From assembly GCF_036588685.1 (NCBI RefSeq), contig NC_086384.1, positions 8,818,195 to 8,882,194 of the forward strand: 64,000 nt of DNA, given 5' to 3'. The translations under genes and the position numbers were made by a program. Numbering within the stretch: the first letter of the stretch is position 1; the number at the start of each line of letters is the position of its first letter. Below are positions 39,801 through 51,200 of the stretch, piece after piece. The notes beneath the pieces were generated by a model. That model had not been told where the DNA came from and did no database searches. It saw nothing but the letters and a program-made list of their open reading frames with translations. This DNA is from Mytilus trossulus. Its lineage: Eukaryota > Mollusca > Bivalvia > Mytilida > Mytilidae.

Positions 39801-40450
39801 AGATGGTTTTTTTCATGAAGATCATAAAATGAGCATACCAAAATGAAATGCATGATTGTCAATTTAAACCTAAAATAGATAAGGGAATTGCAACCGAGAA
39901 CTTGTTAAACAGCAACCCGACAAAAGTGTAAAAAAAAAGAACAGCCCAAAGCTTTCAATGGGTCTTCATGCAAAGAGAAAATCCCAATATCAGAGGTGGG
40001 CAATTAACTTTGTATTTTTTTTTATTGAAAAGAGCTACTTGCATTGTGGTTGTTATTCACCAGCATTACTTCTATGTATCATATTTTTTTTAATTAAATC
40101 TTTATTGCTGTTTAATATTTAATCAATTAGTGCCATTATAAAATGCGTGCTGTAGATTAACTAAATTACCCAAAGGGCATATGTGCATTAAATTTTCAGA
40201 AATTCAATATTTTGAATTGCTATGGATGCATCTAATTGGTAACATGTGACATAACCACCAATGATGTATAGCCAGTCAATGTCGTTAATAAGCTCCCATC
40301 ATCGCCACCTATGATATTAATCTATGATAATTCTATGATTAATTTACCTGAATTGTTTTGGTTCTATCAGAGTTGCAACATTCAAATGGAGCTGAACTAG
40401 TATATATCTTGCAATACGAATTTAATGTAAAAGGCATTTGCAATACTAAA
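36871..40450. other. Spacer upstream of the first Cys-loop channel; several repeats, no gene
   Basis: Contents: an R2 fragment at 37425-37510 (GACGCGCGTTTTGTCTAC); a direct repeat of about 90 bp starting at 38953 and 39043 (AGGTATGGTTAATTAAAAAC); a diverged R1 at 38500-38725; and a near-intact R1 (plus) at 39537-39735. Short duplicated segments with CAATGTTGAACCAACC lie near 37402 and 37671. Frames such as 37652-37834 show no domain. No promoter motif for the channel gene is clear. Confidence 0.5.
39537..39735 (+). repeat. Dispersed repeat R1, near-intact copy
   Basis: AAATAAGGTCGTTAGTTTTC, GACTATGCGGTATGGGC, GCCGTACGGTGACCTATAG and GTGGACAGTTGCAATTATAC follow in family order. It is missing the CTTCTTTTTTATA end found at 2332-2545. 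Confidence 0.85.
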
Positions 40451-41830
40451 ATGAGAAAAATATTTTACTGTCTTATATTTGCTCATGTAAGCATGAATAC
40501 TAGATCTACAGATGTAAGCAACATGACTTACTATCAAAGATTAAGGCACCTCACGGAGAAACTTTTGAATAACTACTCCCGGAATATACCACCTACAATA
40601 AACAAATCTGATAATGTCGATGTAAATATACAACCATTTATCGACCTCATTTTAAGGTTTGATGAAGCCGAGGGAATATTATCAATATTTGGATTTTTTT
40701 CGTTAAAGTGGTATGATATGTATATCAGATGGAATATTACAGAAAATAGCGACATAGATTTTTTATTGATACCTATAGAAAATGTATGGGTACCAAAGCT
40801 GATAATTGGAAACAGTGTCCAGAAAAGGACAATATTTACTTTTGATAATGATTTTGATCAAAAAACGGATCTAGTCAGATATGAACATAATGGCGCAGCT
40901 ACAGTTTTGGCAGGAGGTGTTATTGATACTGCATGCGAAGCGAACATGTATTATTTTCCTTTTGATACTCAGACCTGTAGTATTGAATTGTATGAAGAAT
41001 GTTTTGGAATATCTATCTCTATCACAAATGACACTTATCTAACAGCTCTGAAAATGCACAAACCGAGTTCTGAATGGGAAATTAGAAATGTGTCAACCAT
41101 ACTATCGCCCTTAAAAAGTGATTTTGTAGACATACAAATTCAGTTTGAACGAAAACCACTTTTTCGTTGTATCAGTTTAGTTGTTCCCGTTTTTCTTGTA
41201 AGTTTTGTTAATGTATTTGTCTTTATTTTGCCGATTGAATCTGGAGAACGAACCTCTCTTGCAGTTACTTTGTTTTTAACATTCGTTGTGGTAATAACAA
41301 TGGTTGCTGACATACTTCCGCCAAGCAGTCACGTGAGTGTTTTCCAGATATTGTTGTTTATAAAAGTTATTACCAGTGTTCTTACAACAATAATGACGAT
41401 TATAACCATTTCTGTATATAATAAGAATGAAAATGATATTTCCTGGTTAATGATTTTATATAAAAGTGTTTTTGAAAAATGCAAATGTAAAAGCCTTCAA
41501 CAGGAACCTAGCTCCCTATTTTCCTCCGAAACTCATAGACGTCAAGAAGAAACTACTACCGATGTTCGCTTACGTCATCAGCAAATCCTAATCGATGTTC
41601 CAGGACGGAAACAGCAAATCACATCTGATGTTCCAGGGTGTTCAGGGCAAATACCCAACGATATTTGTGGAAGCCAACAGCTAGTTCCAACCGATATTCC
41701 AAAACTTCTAGATTGTGATTGGAAATTGCTTGCACACAAAATCGACGGATGCTGTATTATCGTTTTGATTTTAGAACTGGTATTTGAAATGGTAGCTTTA
41801 ACAGTTGTATTCGTAAGAAAGAGTTCCTAA
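40451..41830 (+). CDS. Cys-loop (pentameric) ligand-gated ion channel subunit, intronless
   Basis: One exon encodes 459 aa. The ATG at 40451 is chosen because it opens a signal peptide (MRKIFYCLIFAHV); no in-frame ATG precedes it. The extracellular domain has the loop-D-like KWYDMYIRWN and N-glycosylation sequons. The 13-residue Cys loop is CEANMYYFPFDTQTC. TM1 follows ERKPLFRC. TM2 is preceded by GER and runs TSLAVTLFLTFVV, with Glu at -1', Leu at 9' and Asp at 20', as in cation-selective members. TM3 and a C-terminal TM4 (CCIIVLILELVFEMVALTVV) complete the fold. The TM3-TM4 loop carries a degenerate repeat (QQI..DVPG). The loop C vicinal cysteines and the loop B tryptophan of acetylcholine receptors are absent, and loop A reads WVPK rather than WxPD. 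So it is nicotinic-receptor-like in architecture with an unknown ligand. A homologue lies convergently at 45059-46294. Confidence 0.9.
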   Translation: MRKIFYCLIFAHVSMNTRSTDVSNMTYYQRLRHLTEKLLNNYSRNIPPTINKSDNVDVNIQPFIDLILRFDEAEGILSIFGFFSLKWYDMYIRWNITENSDIDFLLIPIENVWVPKLIIGNSVQKRTIFTFDNDFDQKTDLVRYEHNGAATVLAGGVIDTACEANMYYFPFDTQTCSIELYEECFGISISITNDTYLTALKMHKPSSEWEIRNVSTILSPLKSDFVDIQIQFERKPLFRCISLVVPVFLVSFVNVFVFILPIESGERTSLAVTLFLTFVVVITMVADILPPSSHVSVFQILLFIKVITSVLTTIMTIITISVYNKNENDISWLMILYKSVFEKCKCKSLQQEPSSLFSSETHRRQEETTTDVRLRHQQILIDVPGRKQQITSDVPGCSGQIPNDICGSQQLVPTDIPKLLDCDWKLLAHKIDGCCIIVLILELVFEMVALTVVFVRKSS

Positions 41831-41956
41831 ATTCGGTATTCGTTAATTAACTATAATCAGAGGCCCCTTACTAGAGCTCTGGTAATGGACTTTATCTATT
41901 ATGCAGTCCGATTCGTAAATCTGTTAAACTAAAACTACCATATAAAAAGGCTTTAA

Positions 41957-41962
41957 AATAAA
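41957..41962 (+). promoter_or_regulatory. Candidate poly(A) signal of the first Cys-loop gene
   Basis: AATAAA lies about 127 bases after the stop codon at 41830. Confidence 0.55.
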
Positions 41963-42904
41963 ATATTTCAAAGATATCCACCGTTTCCTATTCCATTTCG
42001 TTCTGTATTTCATTTGTGTTTATGATTGCTAAAATGGTGAATTTCAATCATTGGATGATTGTCGAAGTTAAAGAGAGGAATGACAAAACCATTTACATGC
42101 ATTTTGCATTAACTTTAGTCCAGATAAGTGTCTTGAAATAGTCTGTGATATCTACCTTTACTGAATTCGCTCTTTGAGAATATTGACAGTTTTTGCTATA
42201 ATCTGCATGTAATATTTTTGTTGGCATACTGTGAATTAATTCATTTTCGTGAATACCGATTTGCAAGGATGGAGGAAAAATTTAATGTTCATGGATATTT
42301 GATTTCGCAGCGTCACCAATACTAATACCCACGTGATCTAAGAAGATTAGTATCCTACGTAAGTTTTCACGGTCAACTATGAGCCACAAAAATGTTCAAA
42401 TAAAGGAACAGTAATTAAAGTTAGAAGGAATTTATTATAGTGCGCAATTTGACTTCAAACCATATTCGCTAGCCAAGGATTACGAGCCAGTAAGTTAACC
42501 TTTGGCTAGCGGAGATTACTCTAAACCTGCTCCAGGGGATTTCAAATTATATTTATGCTTGCTCCCAGAACAGTGATTTTTATACCGTTGAGATATAAAT
42601 AATTAATAAGCACTCTGACTTTTTCACAGCCTAAGGTTGTGTTACTGCATTCAAACAATACAACGTAATTGATTTCTTAGTTGAATCAATCCCTGCTATC
42701 GTTACTGACAATTAATTTTAATTTTTCATATATCAAGTACCGAGGTTGATTATACGTATTAACGTTTTTCTTGTGAATGCATTCACGTTTTTGCTTTCTA
42801 CAATATTGATATGAATATAACGCTATAGAGGTATAGAAGACAGGGGTATGAGATCTAACAAAACATGTTCAATCCTGCCGCATTCCTGTCCTGTGCCTGT
42901 CCTT
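41963..42904. other. Spacer; no gene recognised
   Basis: A block near 42230-42330 (TCATTTTCGTGAATACCGAT, GATTTCGCAGCG) resembles the TTTCGTGG repeat at 18130-18380. An inverted GCTAGCCAAGG / CCTTTGGCTAGC pair lies near 42468-42509. Nothing else stands out. Confidence 0.45.
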
Positions 42905-43170
42905 AGTCAGGGGCCTATGAAAGAGTGGCGAAAGATATCAGAGGGACAGTCAAACTCATAGATTGAAAATAAACTGACACGGACAACGGCATGACTTAAA
43001 ATTAAAAAGACAAACAGACAAATAATAGTACAGAAGACACAAAATAGAAAATTAAAGACTGAGCAACACGAACCCATCAAAACTGGGGATAATCTCTTGT
43101 TCTCCAGACGGGTACGCAGATCCTGCTCCACATGTGGCACCCGTGGTGCTGCTTATGTTATTCCAAATCA
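42905..43170 (+). repeat. Dispersed repeat R3, long copy
   Basis: It contains GAGTGGCGAAAGATATCAG, GACAGTCAAACTCATAGATT, AGCAACACGAACCCATC and GCTCCACATGTGGCACCCGT in order. It aligns with 24890-25170, with fragments at 12795, 28905 and 32095. The minus-strand frame at 42907-43140 is repeat-derived. Confidence 0.8.
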
Positions 43171-43524
43171 TCCGGTAAATAGTCTTATTCGGTAGGTCAC
43201 ATTGTGAAAAGGGAAGGGTATTGTTGTTACGACATAAGGAACATATCAGATATCATCTGTGAAACGGTCAACCAACTCATGATAGTGTCTGTGAAAATTA
43301 GGAAACTTCACCATTTGGAACTCTTGGTTTAAAAGCATCCTTGTGAGCAGTAATACTCTATCCAGGAAATCATGATAGGAAATACAAACCCGGGAATCTC
43401 GTTTCAATTGGGAGATATATGTAACGTAACTCAGACTTGTTTGATTTCTAATTTCAATTCATTTATATATTTCGGAGTTTAGTATGACGTCCATTATTAT
43501 TGAACTAGTAAACTTGTTTTGTTT

Positions 43525-43665
43525 ATAGGCCAGCTGAAGCACGCCTAAGGGTGCAGGATAATGTTGCTGTGTTGAAGACCTATTGGTGGCCTTCGACTGT
43601 TTTCAGCTCTATGGTCGGTTTTGTCTCGGCAACACATTCCCTATGTCCATTCTCAATTTTAATCT
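43525..43665 (+). repeat. Dispersed bivalve repeat ('GGCCAGCTGAAG' type)
   Basis: TATAGGCCAGCTGAAGCACG, GTTGAAGACCTATTGGTGGC, CTCGGCAACACATTCCC and CCATTCTCAATTTT follow in the order I recognise from a common mussel repeat. It is a single copy here. Confidence 0.6.
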
Positions 43666-44102
43666 TGTTTCTGATGACATGATACTTAAAAGACCAATGT
43701 GCATAATCATTTATGTGCATAAATTATTTAATAGCAGAATAAAGTGTTAAGCTTGTTATTAATATTTGGATTTTTTTCATGAACTTTATATATAATATTA
43801 ATAGTAAGTCAACGATGATAAAAAAATCAGTTAAATAATTCATTTCATAAATGTCTCTCTGATTTAAACAAATATATATATATTTTCAAATCAAAGAACA
43901 TTACAGATCCAACAAAAAACTCTTTAAAAGATTGCAGAACTTTAATCTTTTTAAATTTGTTTTGTATTGTTTAAGTTTTTGTATTGAATCATGTATGACG
44001 AACATAGAATTCCCGCAGAAAATGTTACAGATTTAATATTATTCAAGATTCACCACTTGTAATACATGTCATTATATATAACAGTTAGCTCTTTTTTTGA
44101 GA

Positions 44103-44290
44103 GCCCAGGTGGTCGTGTGGTCTAGCGGGACGGCTGCAGTGCAGGCGATTTGGTGTCACAATATCACAGACGCATGGGTTCGAATCCCGGCGAGGGAAGA
44201 ACCAAAAATTTGCGAAAGCAAATTTACAGATCTAACATTGTTGGGTTGATGTTTAGACGAGTTGTAGAACAGTTATATATATCTATATAT
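44103..44290 (+). mobile_element. tRNA-derived SINE
   Basis: The head carries an A-box-like TGGTCTAGCGG (44118-44128) and a perfect B box GGTTCGAATCC (44177-44187). The boxes are about 59 bases apart, longer than in a standard tRNA and near a long-variable-arm tRNA such as Leu or Ser. No acceptor-stem pairing closes it. Downstream, TTTGCGAAAGCAAA forms a hairpin, then CAGATCTAACATTGTTGGGT and an AT-rich tail (TATATATCTATATATATA). The body resembles bivalve SINEs I have seen, possibly of the MetaSINE group; that assignment is from memory. Confidence 0.75.
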
Positions 44291-44931
44291 ATATTAAGAT
44301 ACAAGTGCCATTCTATAAAGAATCATATAATTTTTCAAAAAAGCTGTCACGCAAAACTGCATTTAAAGCATGCTTCTCATCTTCCTTTTATAATTCACTC
44401 AAGGCAAACTCTTTCATTTACGGTTTTTCTTTTGATAGCGACCTGTTTCTATTCGCAAGGGGGAAACAACACACCATAATTTAGCAAATGCACTTCTTCA
44501 TCATATTGAAATTTTCTGTTAACAATTTATAAGTACATATTTTTTTCCAACATTTTAAGACAATATTCTATTATGCCAATTTACCTCATAATTTTCAAAT
44601 ACATTTTTTTTTCTATCTGTTTAATTTTTATGCAACACAGTATCTAAATTAGTGTATAAATCTACATTACACTCCTGGATGATTTTGACATAATTCTGTA
44701 AACAGTTTTTCCACTAATCAATGGCATTTTTACATGCTCTTTGAAATAATTTATAATTCACCCTACCTGCTGACATAAACTTACATCTAACCCAATGTAA
44801 TAAACTACAGCAGCTCCACTGCTTAATACAAGTGTCTCTTAAGTGTCCTTTTAGAAATTTTAGTAATTTCAATTTATGTTTGTATGACATTATTCTGAAT
44901 ATAAAACAATCTCTATATTAGATTCATACAA
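44291..44931. other. Spacer between convergent Cys-loop genes; nothing recognised
   Basis: AT-rich sequence. No repeat family or exon was recognised apart from the SINE immediately to the left. A frame running from 44150 to 44479 starts inside the SINE and has no domain. Confidence 0.45.
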
Positions 44932-44937
44932 TTTATT
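44932..44937 (-). promoter_or_regulatory. Candidate poly(A) signal of the second Cys-loop gene
   Basis: TTTATT on the plus strand reads AATAAA on the minus strand, about 122 bases past the stop codon at 45059. Confidence 0.55.
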
Positions 44938-45058
44938 ATTTGTATATAATGGTAATATGTTGTAATATATTTTCCAACTTTCAAATTGTTGTTCGTTACA
45001 TGTATGTGATGTATTTCATGTATGTTATCAGATCATGAATTTTAAAAATAAACAACTA

Positions 45059-46294
45059 CTAACTATTGTTTAAACCCCATCGATTCCTAAAGATAATCAA
45101 CGCAGCTATAATTTCAGATAGTATTTCTACTACTAACACAAAAATACAGACTCTATCAATTTTCTGTACCACGTTTTGCCAGTTTGTTTTGGCACTCAAT
45201 GTTGAGTGCTTCGAAGTTTTCGTTGCCTGATTCTCATGGCCATTTTCCTGCTGTCGACATTTCGTAGCACATGTACACATTTTAAATAGTGAAAATGTTT
45301 TAGTATCATTATTTCGGTAATATAATGATAAAGTTACTATCGCCATTACAGTCGTCAGGATGCTGGCTATCACTTTTGTTATCAGTAATATTATGAAGAT
45401 ACTAACTTCGCTGCTCTCGGGAAGATTTTCGGCAACCATTGTTATTATAACTACAAATGTAAGAAATAAGGTTACCGAAAGTGATATTCTTTCTCCAGAT
45501 TCTATTGGTAGAACAAACACGAAAACGTTGAGAAAACTAACAAGAAAAATTGGCAGTATTAGGCTTACGCACACAAATAAAGGTTTCCTTTCAAGTTTAA
45601 GTTGTACAATCATTTGTGGCCAACCATCTGGGTCCGGTACAGACGTAACGTTAGTTAAGTCCCACTCTGCATGAGGAGTAAAGTAAGTAAGTGCTAAAAG
45701 GGTTTGGTCCCCGTAAGAATTGTAATCCGTGATTACAGCGCTGTCATCAAAATATAACTCAATTTTGCAAACGTGGGAATCGAAAGGGAAATAATACATG
45801 CTTGCATGACAAACCACTTCAATTACACCACCAGCTAAAACGGATGCTGAACCATCTGAATAATATTCAACATAAGTGGTCATTTGATCCAAATCATCAT
45901 CTGATTTATAGATTGTCCGTTTTTCTATAGTATTCCGTATCATAATCTTCGGAAACCAAACCTCTGCAACTGGAAAACGCAGTACAGTTATGCCATCGTT
46001 TTCTGTTTCATTCCATGTGATATAATTATCTTCCCATTTTATCCGGAAAAGTGCATATACAACATAGGTTCCAACATTCTCATTAAAATCCAAAAACAAA
46101 TCAATGTACGGGTAAACGGTCACGTATACACTATCATATTCGTGTTTCCGTGGTATTTGCTGGTTAGAATACTTTTCCATGAGTGTTCTTTTCAATTGTC
46201 TTTTTGTGTGATATTGGTCTACTGTCGGGCTATTAGCAGAACAAATATACACATGACAAATGATTACGACCAGGAACCAAACCATCTTTTCCAT
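45059..46294 (-). CDS. Cys-loop (pentameric) ligand-gated ion channel subunit, intronless
   Basis: One exon encodes 411 aa, starting at ATG 46294 with a signal peptide (MEKMVWFLVVIICHVYICSA). Order: ligand-binding domain with KWEDNYITWN, the 13-residue Cys loop CHASMYYFPFDSHVC, ERKPLF before TM1, and TM2 after GER (ISLSVTLFLTFVV, with Glu -1', Leu 9' and Glu 20'). TM3, a short cysteine-containing loop (CTCATKC) and TM4 follow. It is a clear paralogue of the gene at 40451-41830; the LAGGVI segment, the PIESGER/TM2 block and the ERKPLF junction are shared. It lacks the repeat in the TM3-TM4 loop. The loop C CC pair and loop B tryptophan of acetylcholine receptors are missing, so the agonist is unknown. 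Cation selectivity is likely from the -1' glutamate. The two genes are convergent, about 3.2 kb apart, and the absence of introns in both suggests descent from one retroposed or intronless ancestor. Confidence 0.9.
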   Translation of the reverse strand: MEKMVWFLVVIICHVYICSANSPTVDQYHTKRQLKRTLMEKYSNQQIPRKHEYDSVYVTVYPYIDLFLDFNENVGTYVVYALFRIKWEDNYITWNETENDGITVLRFPVAEVWFPKIMIRNTIEKRTIYKSDDDLDQMTTYVEYYSDGSASVLAGGVIEVVCHASMYYFPFDSHVCKIELYFDDSAVITDYNSYGDQTLLALTYFTPHAEWDLTNVTSVPDPDGWPQMIVQLKLERKPLFVCVSLILPIFLVSFLNVFVFVLPIESGERISLSVTLFLTFVVIITMVAENLPESSEVSIFIILLITKVIASILTTVMAIVTLSLYYRNNDTKTFSLFKMCTCATKCRQQENGHENQATKTSKHSTLSAKTNWQNVVQKIDRVCIFVLVVEILSEIIAALIIFRNRWGLNNS

Positions 46295-46945
46295 ATTGGA
46301 GTCGAAACTGACCCCTTAAGTTGAGCACATGAAAAAAAATAAGTTAAGAAAATGTTAAAGCAAGGTTTCTTGTCTTTCTGAACCAAATATTCTTACTTTG
46401 AACAGGATAGCAACTTATACAAGTAGAAACATCGAAATGATGAATTAAAGTTTTATTTAGTAGTTATATATAAATGGGGCGGAGCAAAATACTGTCAATT
46501 TAATTTGCAATAATTTTTAAAACATTTACATGCCAATGAATAGGCATAATACTAAACGTAAACAAATTAAATACGTGTAGATCTATACATAAATTGTGTT
46601 TGTTGATAATCTCTTTATCCTTTTCAATTTGGTTTGGAAAATCCTCTTCAAATTCACACAAGAAAAACATATACGAAATGAATAATTTCCGAGGTAGCTA
46701 TCAGAGGCAATTAACATTTTGGAAATCTCCTATTTTTGGATATTCGTTTAGTCACTATTTACCATTCACTGGAATCTATAACTTTATACATAACAGCTGT
46801 ATTTTGTGCAATCATCATGTAATTATGGATAACGTTTTCCACAATCACTGAATCAGGGATTTCTTTAATAAAGGATGGAAATTAGTTTTACAATTTAAAT
46901 AGCTATGATTCAATGTATTATTTTTAGTTGCAGTATTATATGTTG
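46295..46945. other. Upstream spacer of the second Cys-loop gene; nothing recognised
   Basis: No exon, repeat family or obvious core promoter was identified between the gene start and the foldback element. Confidence 0.45.
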
Positions 46946-47932
46946 TTCAGGTCTCAGACAGGGTATATACTCTGACATTCCCAGCTTAGAGTTTATATCC
47001 CCTGAGCCGAAGGCGAAGGGATATAAGCCCTAAGCCGGGAATGTCACAGTATATACCCTTTCTGAGACCTGAATTACACATATATTACGGATTACCCCTG
47101 ACTTATTGTTATTTTCAAGTGCAGGTGTTTGTTCACAACACATATATAAGTTGAAAACCCGAAATGTTCGGCATACGTGAAGGATTTTCTAATTTGCTGT
47201 GATCATAACTTTATCGTGTATGTGATAATTTATAATAACAAAGTGTAAATTGCGTGTTTTTGTATCAAAAATGTATTATTGACTGAGACACGTCATTATT
47301 TTCCCTCTGTGAGCCTCTGACAATCTGAAAGCTTTCGACTACGTCACATAGTAACCGGTGTTAAGATGACGTTTTTGAGGTTTTCCAATTGGGGATACAC
47401 ACAGTATATACCCTGTCTGAGACCTGAATAACATATGATATTACGGATTACAAATGTGTCGAGGTTTATGATTGGATAACAACACAGAGATGTCAGAGTA
47501 TATTCAGGAAACCTCCGGGGTATATACGACGTTTTTATCCCCAATTGGAAAACCTCAAAAACGTCATCTTGAAACCGGTTACTATGTGACGTAGTCAAAA
47601 GCTTTCAGATTGTCAGAGGCTCACAGAGGGAAAATAATGACGTGCCTCAGTCAATAATACATTTTTGATACAAAAACACGCAAAATTATGATCACAGCAA
47701 ATTAGAAAATCCTTCACGTATGCCGAACATGTATATGTGTTGTGAACAAAAACCTGCACTGGAAAATAACAATAAGTCAGGGGTAATCCGTAATATATGT
47801 GTAATTCAGGTCTCAGAAAGGGTATATACTGTGACATTCCCGGCTTAGGGCTTATATCCCTTTTGCCTTCGGCTCAGGGGATATAAACTCTAAGCCGGAA
47901 TGTCACAGTATATACCCTGTCTGAGACCTGAA
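46946..47932. mobile_element. Foldback (long inverted-repeat) element with nested palindromes
   Basis: The left arm (46946-47395) and right arm (about 47537-47932) are inverted copies around a central spacer of about 140 bp. Each outer end is itself a ~128-bp palindrome (46946-47073 and 47805-47932), bounded by TTCAGGTCTCAGACAGGG and its complement, with TTATATCCCCTGAGCCGA near its centre. A fifth partial end (TATACCCTGTCTGAGACCTG) sits in the spacer near 47405. The right arm lacks roughly 50 bases present in the left. Frames inside (for example 47344-47598) have no domain. No transposase is present, so it would depend on an element elsewhere. Confidence 0.88.
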
Positions 47933-48211
47933 TAACATCATGTATTCTGCGAAAAACTAGGGTTGGATGCGGTAAAACCTCTCCCTTCCCTAGTTTCTCA
48001 GCCTCGTATATATATCTGCAACACAAACAAAGTTGCAGATACGATAAGATTTGGAATGGAATTAAATCAATATGTTTTTTCAATGCTGTGCCTTCATACA
48101 ATAATAATTTTATTTGCAAAATACATACCTTTTTGTTTTTAAAATTACGCAGAAGATGAAATGTCAATTATAATTAAGTTCATAAATGTAACTAGTAATT
48201 CTTATTATACC
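47933..48211. other. Short spacer with a shared repeat fragment
   Basis: 47945-48010 (GCGAAAAACTAGGGTTGG, CTAGTTTCTCAGCCTCGTA) is related to 11525-11590. The remainder up to the 42-bp array is unassigned. Confidence 0.45.
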
Positions 48212-51200
48212 GATCATTTGTACCATAACGGTACGGCATTTCACAGGAAAACATAAATCGTTTGTACCTTTCGTACGGCTTTTCACAGGAAAACATAGAT
48301 CGTTTGTACCATTCGTACGGCATTTCACAGGAAAACATAAATCGTTTGTAACTTTCGTACGGCTTATCACAGGAAAACATAGATCGTTTGTACCATTCGT
48401 ACGGCATTTCACAGGAAAACATAAATCTATTGTACCTTTCGAACGGCATTTCACAGGAACACATAGATCGTTTGTACCATTCCTACGGCATTTAACGGGA
48501 AAACATAGATCGTTTGTACCATTCGTACGGCATTTCACAGTAAAACATAGATCGTTTGTACCTTTCGTACGGTATTTCACAGGAAAACATAGATCGTTTG
48601 TATCATTCGTACGGTATTTCACAGGAAAACATTGATCGTTTGTACCATTCGTACGGCATTTCACAAGAAGCATAGATCGTTTGTACCATTCGTACGGCAT
48701 TTCACAAGAAGCATAGATCGTTTGTACCATTCGTACGGCATTTCACAGTTAAACATAGATCGTTTGTACCATTCGTTCAGCAGTTCACAGGAAAACATAG
48801 ATCGTTTGCACCATTCGTACGGTAGTTCACAGGAAAACAAAGATCGTTTGTACCATTCGTACGGCATTTCACAGGAAAACATTGATCGTTTGTACCATTC
48901 GTACGGCATTTCACAGGAAAACATAAATCGTTTGTACTATTCGTACGGCATTTCACAGGAAAACCTAGATCGTTTGTACTAAATTCGTACGGCTTTTCAC
49001 AGGAAAACATAGATCGTCTGTACCATTCGTACGATATTCCACAGGAAAACATAAATCATTTGTATCATTCGTACGGCATTTCACAAGAAAACATAGATCG
49101 TGTGCACCATTCGTACGGCATTTCACAGGAAAACATAAATCGTTTATATCATTCGTACGGCATTTCACAGGAAAACATAGATCGTTTGTATCATTCGTAC
49201 GGCATTTCACAGGGAAACAGTGATCGTTTGTACCATTCGTACGGCATTTCACAAGAAGCATATATCGTTTGTATCATTCGTACGGCATTTCACAGGAAAA
49301 CATAGATCGTTTGTATCATTCGTACGGCATTTCACAGTAAAACATAGATCGTTTGAACCATTCGTACGGCATTTCACAGGAAAACATCGATCGTTTGTAC
49401 CATTCGTACAGCTTTTCACAGGAAAACATTGATCGTTTGTACCATTCGTACGGTTTTTCACAGGAAAACATAGATCGTTTGTATCATTCGTACGGCATTT
49501 CACAGGAAAACATAAATCGTTTGTATCATTCGTACGGCATTTCACAGGAAAACATCGATCGTTTGTACCATTCGTACAGCTTTTCACAGGAAAACATTGA
49601 TAGTTAGTACAATTCGTACGGCATTTCACAGGAAAACATCGATCGTTTGTACCATTCGTACCGCTTTTCACAGGAAAACAAAGATCGTCTGTACCATTCG
49701 TACGATATTCAACAGGAAAACATAAATCGTTTGTATCATTCGTACGGCATTTCACAAGAATACATAGATCGTTTGCACCATTCGTACGGCATTTCACAGG
49801 ACTACATAAATCGTTTGTATCATTCGTACGGCATTTCACAGGAAAACATAGATCGTTTGTACCATCCGTACGGCATTTCACAGGAAAACATAGATCGTTT
49901 GTACCATTCGTACGTTTCTTGGCATTTCACAGGAAAACATAGATCATTTGTGTCATGCATTGGTACGGCATTTCACAGAAAAACATAGATCGATAGTACC
50001 ATTCGTACGGCATTTCACAGAAAAAACGTAGATCGTTTGTACCATGCATCCTTACGGAATTTTACAGGAAAAAATAGATCGTTTGTATTATTCGCACGGC
50101 ATTTCACAGGAAAACATAGATCGTTTGTATCATTCGTACGGCAGTTCACAGGAAAACATAGATCGTTTATACCATGCATTCTTACGGCATTTTACAGGAA
50201 AACATAGATCGTTTGTATCATTCGCACGGCATTTTACAGGAAAACATAGATCATTTGTATCATTCGCACGGCATTTTACAGGAACACATAGATCGTTTGT
50301 ATACCATATGCACGACATTTCACAGGAAAACATTAATCATTTGTATCATTCGCAGGGCATTTTACAGGAAAACATAGATCGTTTGTATCATTCGCACGGC
50401 ATTTTACAGGAAAACATAGATCGTTTGTATACCATATGCACGGCATTTCACAGGAAAACATAAATCGTTTGTATCATTCGCACGGCATTTAACAGGAAAA
50501 CATAGATCGTTTGTATACCATTCGTACGGCATTTCACAGGAAAACATAAATCGTTTATATCATTCGTACGGCATTTCACAGGAAAACATAGATCGTTTGT
50601 ATCATTCGTACGGCATTTCACAGGAAAACAGTGATCGTTTGTACCATTCGTACGGCATTTCACAAGAAGCATATATCGTTTGTTCATTCGTACGGCATTT
50701 CACAGAAAAACATAGATCGATAGTACCATTCGTACGGCATTTCACAGAAAAAACGTAGATCGTTTGTACCATGCATCCTTACGGAATTTTACAGGAAAAA
50801 ATAGATCGCTTGTATTATTCGCACGGCATTTCACAGGAAAACATAGATCGTTTGTATCATTCGTACGGCAGTTCACAGGAAAACATAGATCGTTTATACC
50901 ATGCATTCTTACGGCATTTTACAGGAAAACATAGATCGTTTGTATCATTCGCACGGCATTTTACAGGAAAACATAGATCATTTGTATCATTCGCACGGCA
51001 TTTTACAGGAACACATAGATCGTTTGTATACCATATGCACGACATTTCACAGGAAAACATTAATCATTTGTATCATTCGCAGGGCATTTTACAGGAAAAC
51101 ATAGATCGTTTGTATCATTCGCACGGCATTTTACAGGAAAACATAGATCGTTTGTATACCATATGCACGGCATTTCACAGGAAAACATAAATCGTTTGTA

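Noticed and set aside
40358..40450. N-terminal extension of the first Cys-loop channel
   Set aside because: The upstream frame has no ATG; it begins at a TTG. The ATG at 40451 starts a good signal peptide.
44103..44190. Functional tRNA gene
   Set aside because: A and B boxes are present, but there is no closing acceptor stem, the box spacing is long, and a SINE-type body follows directly.
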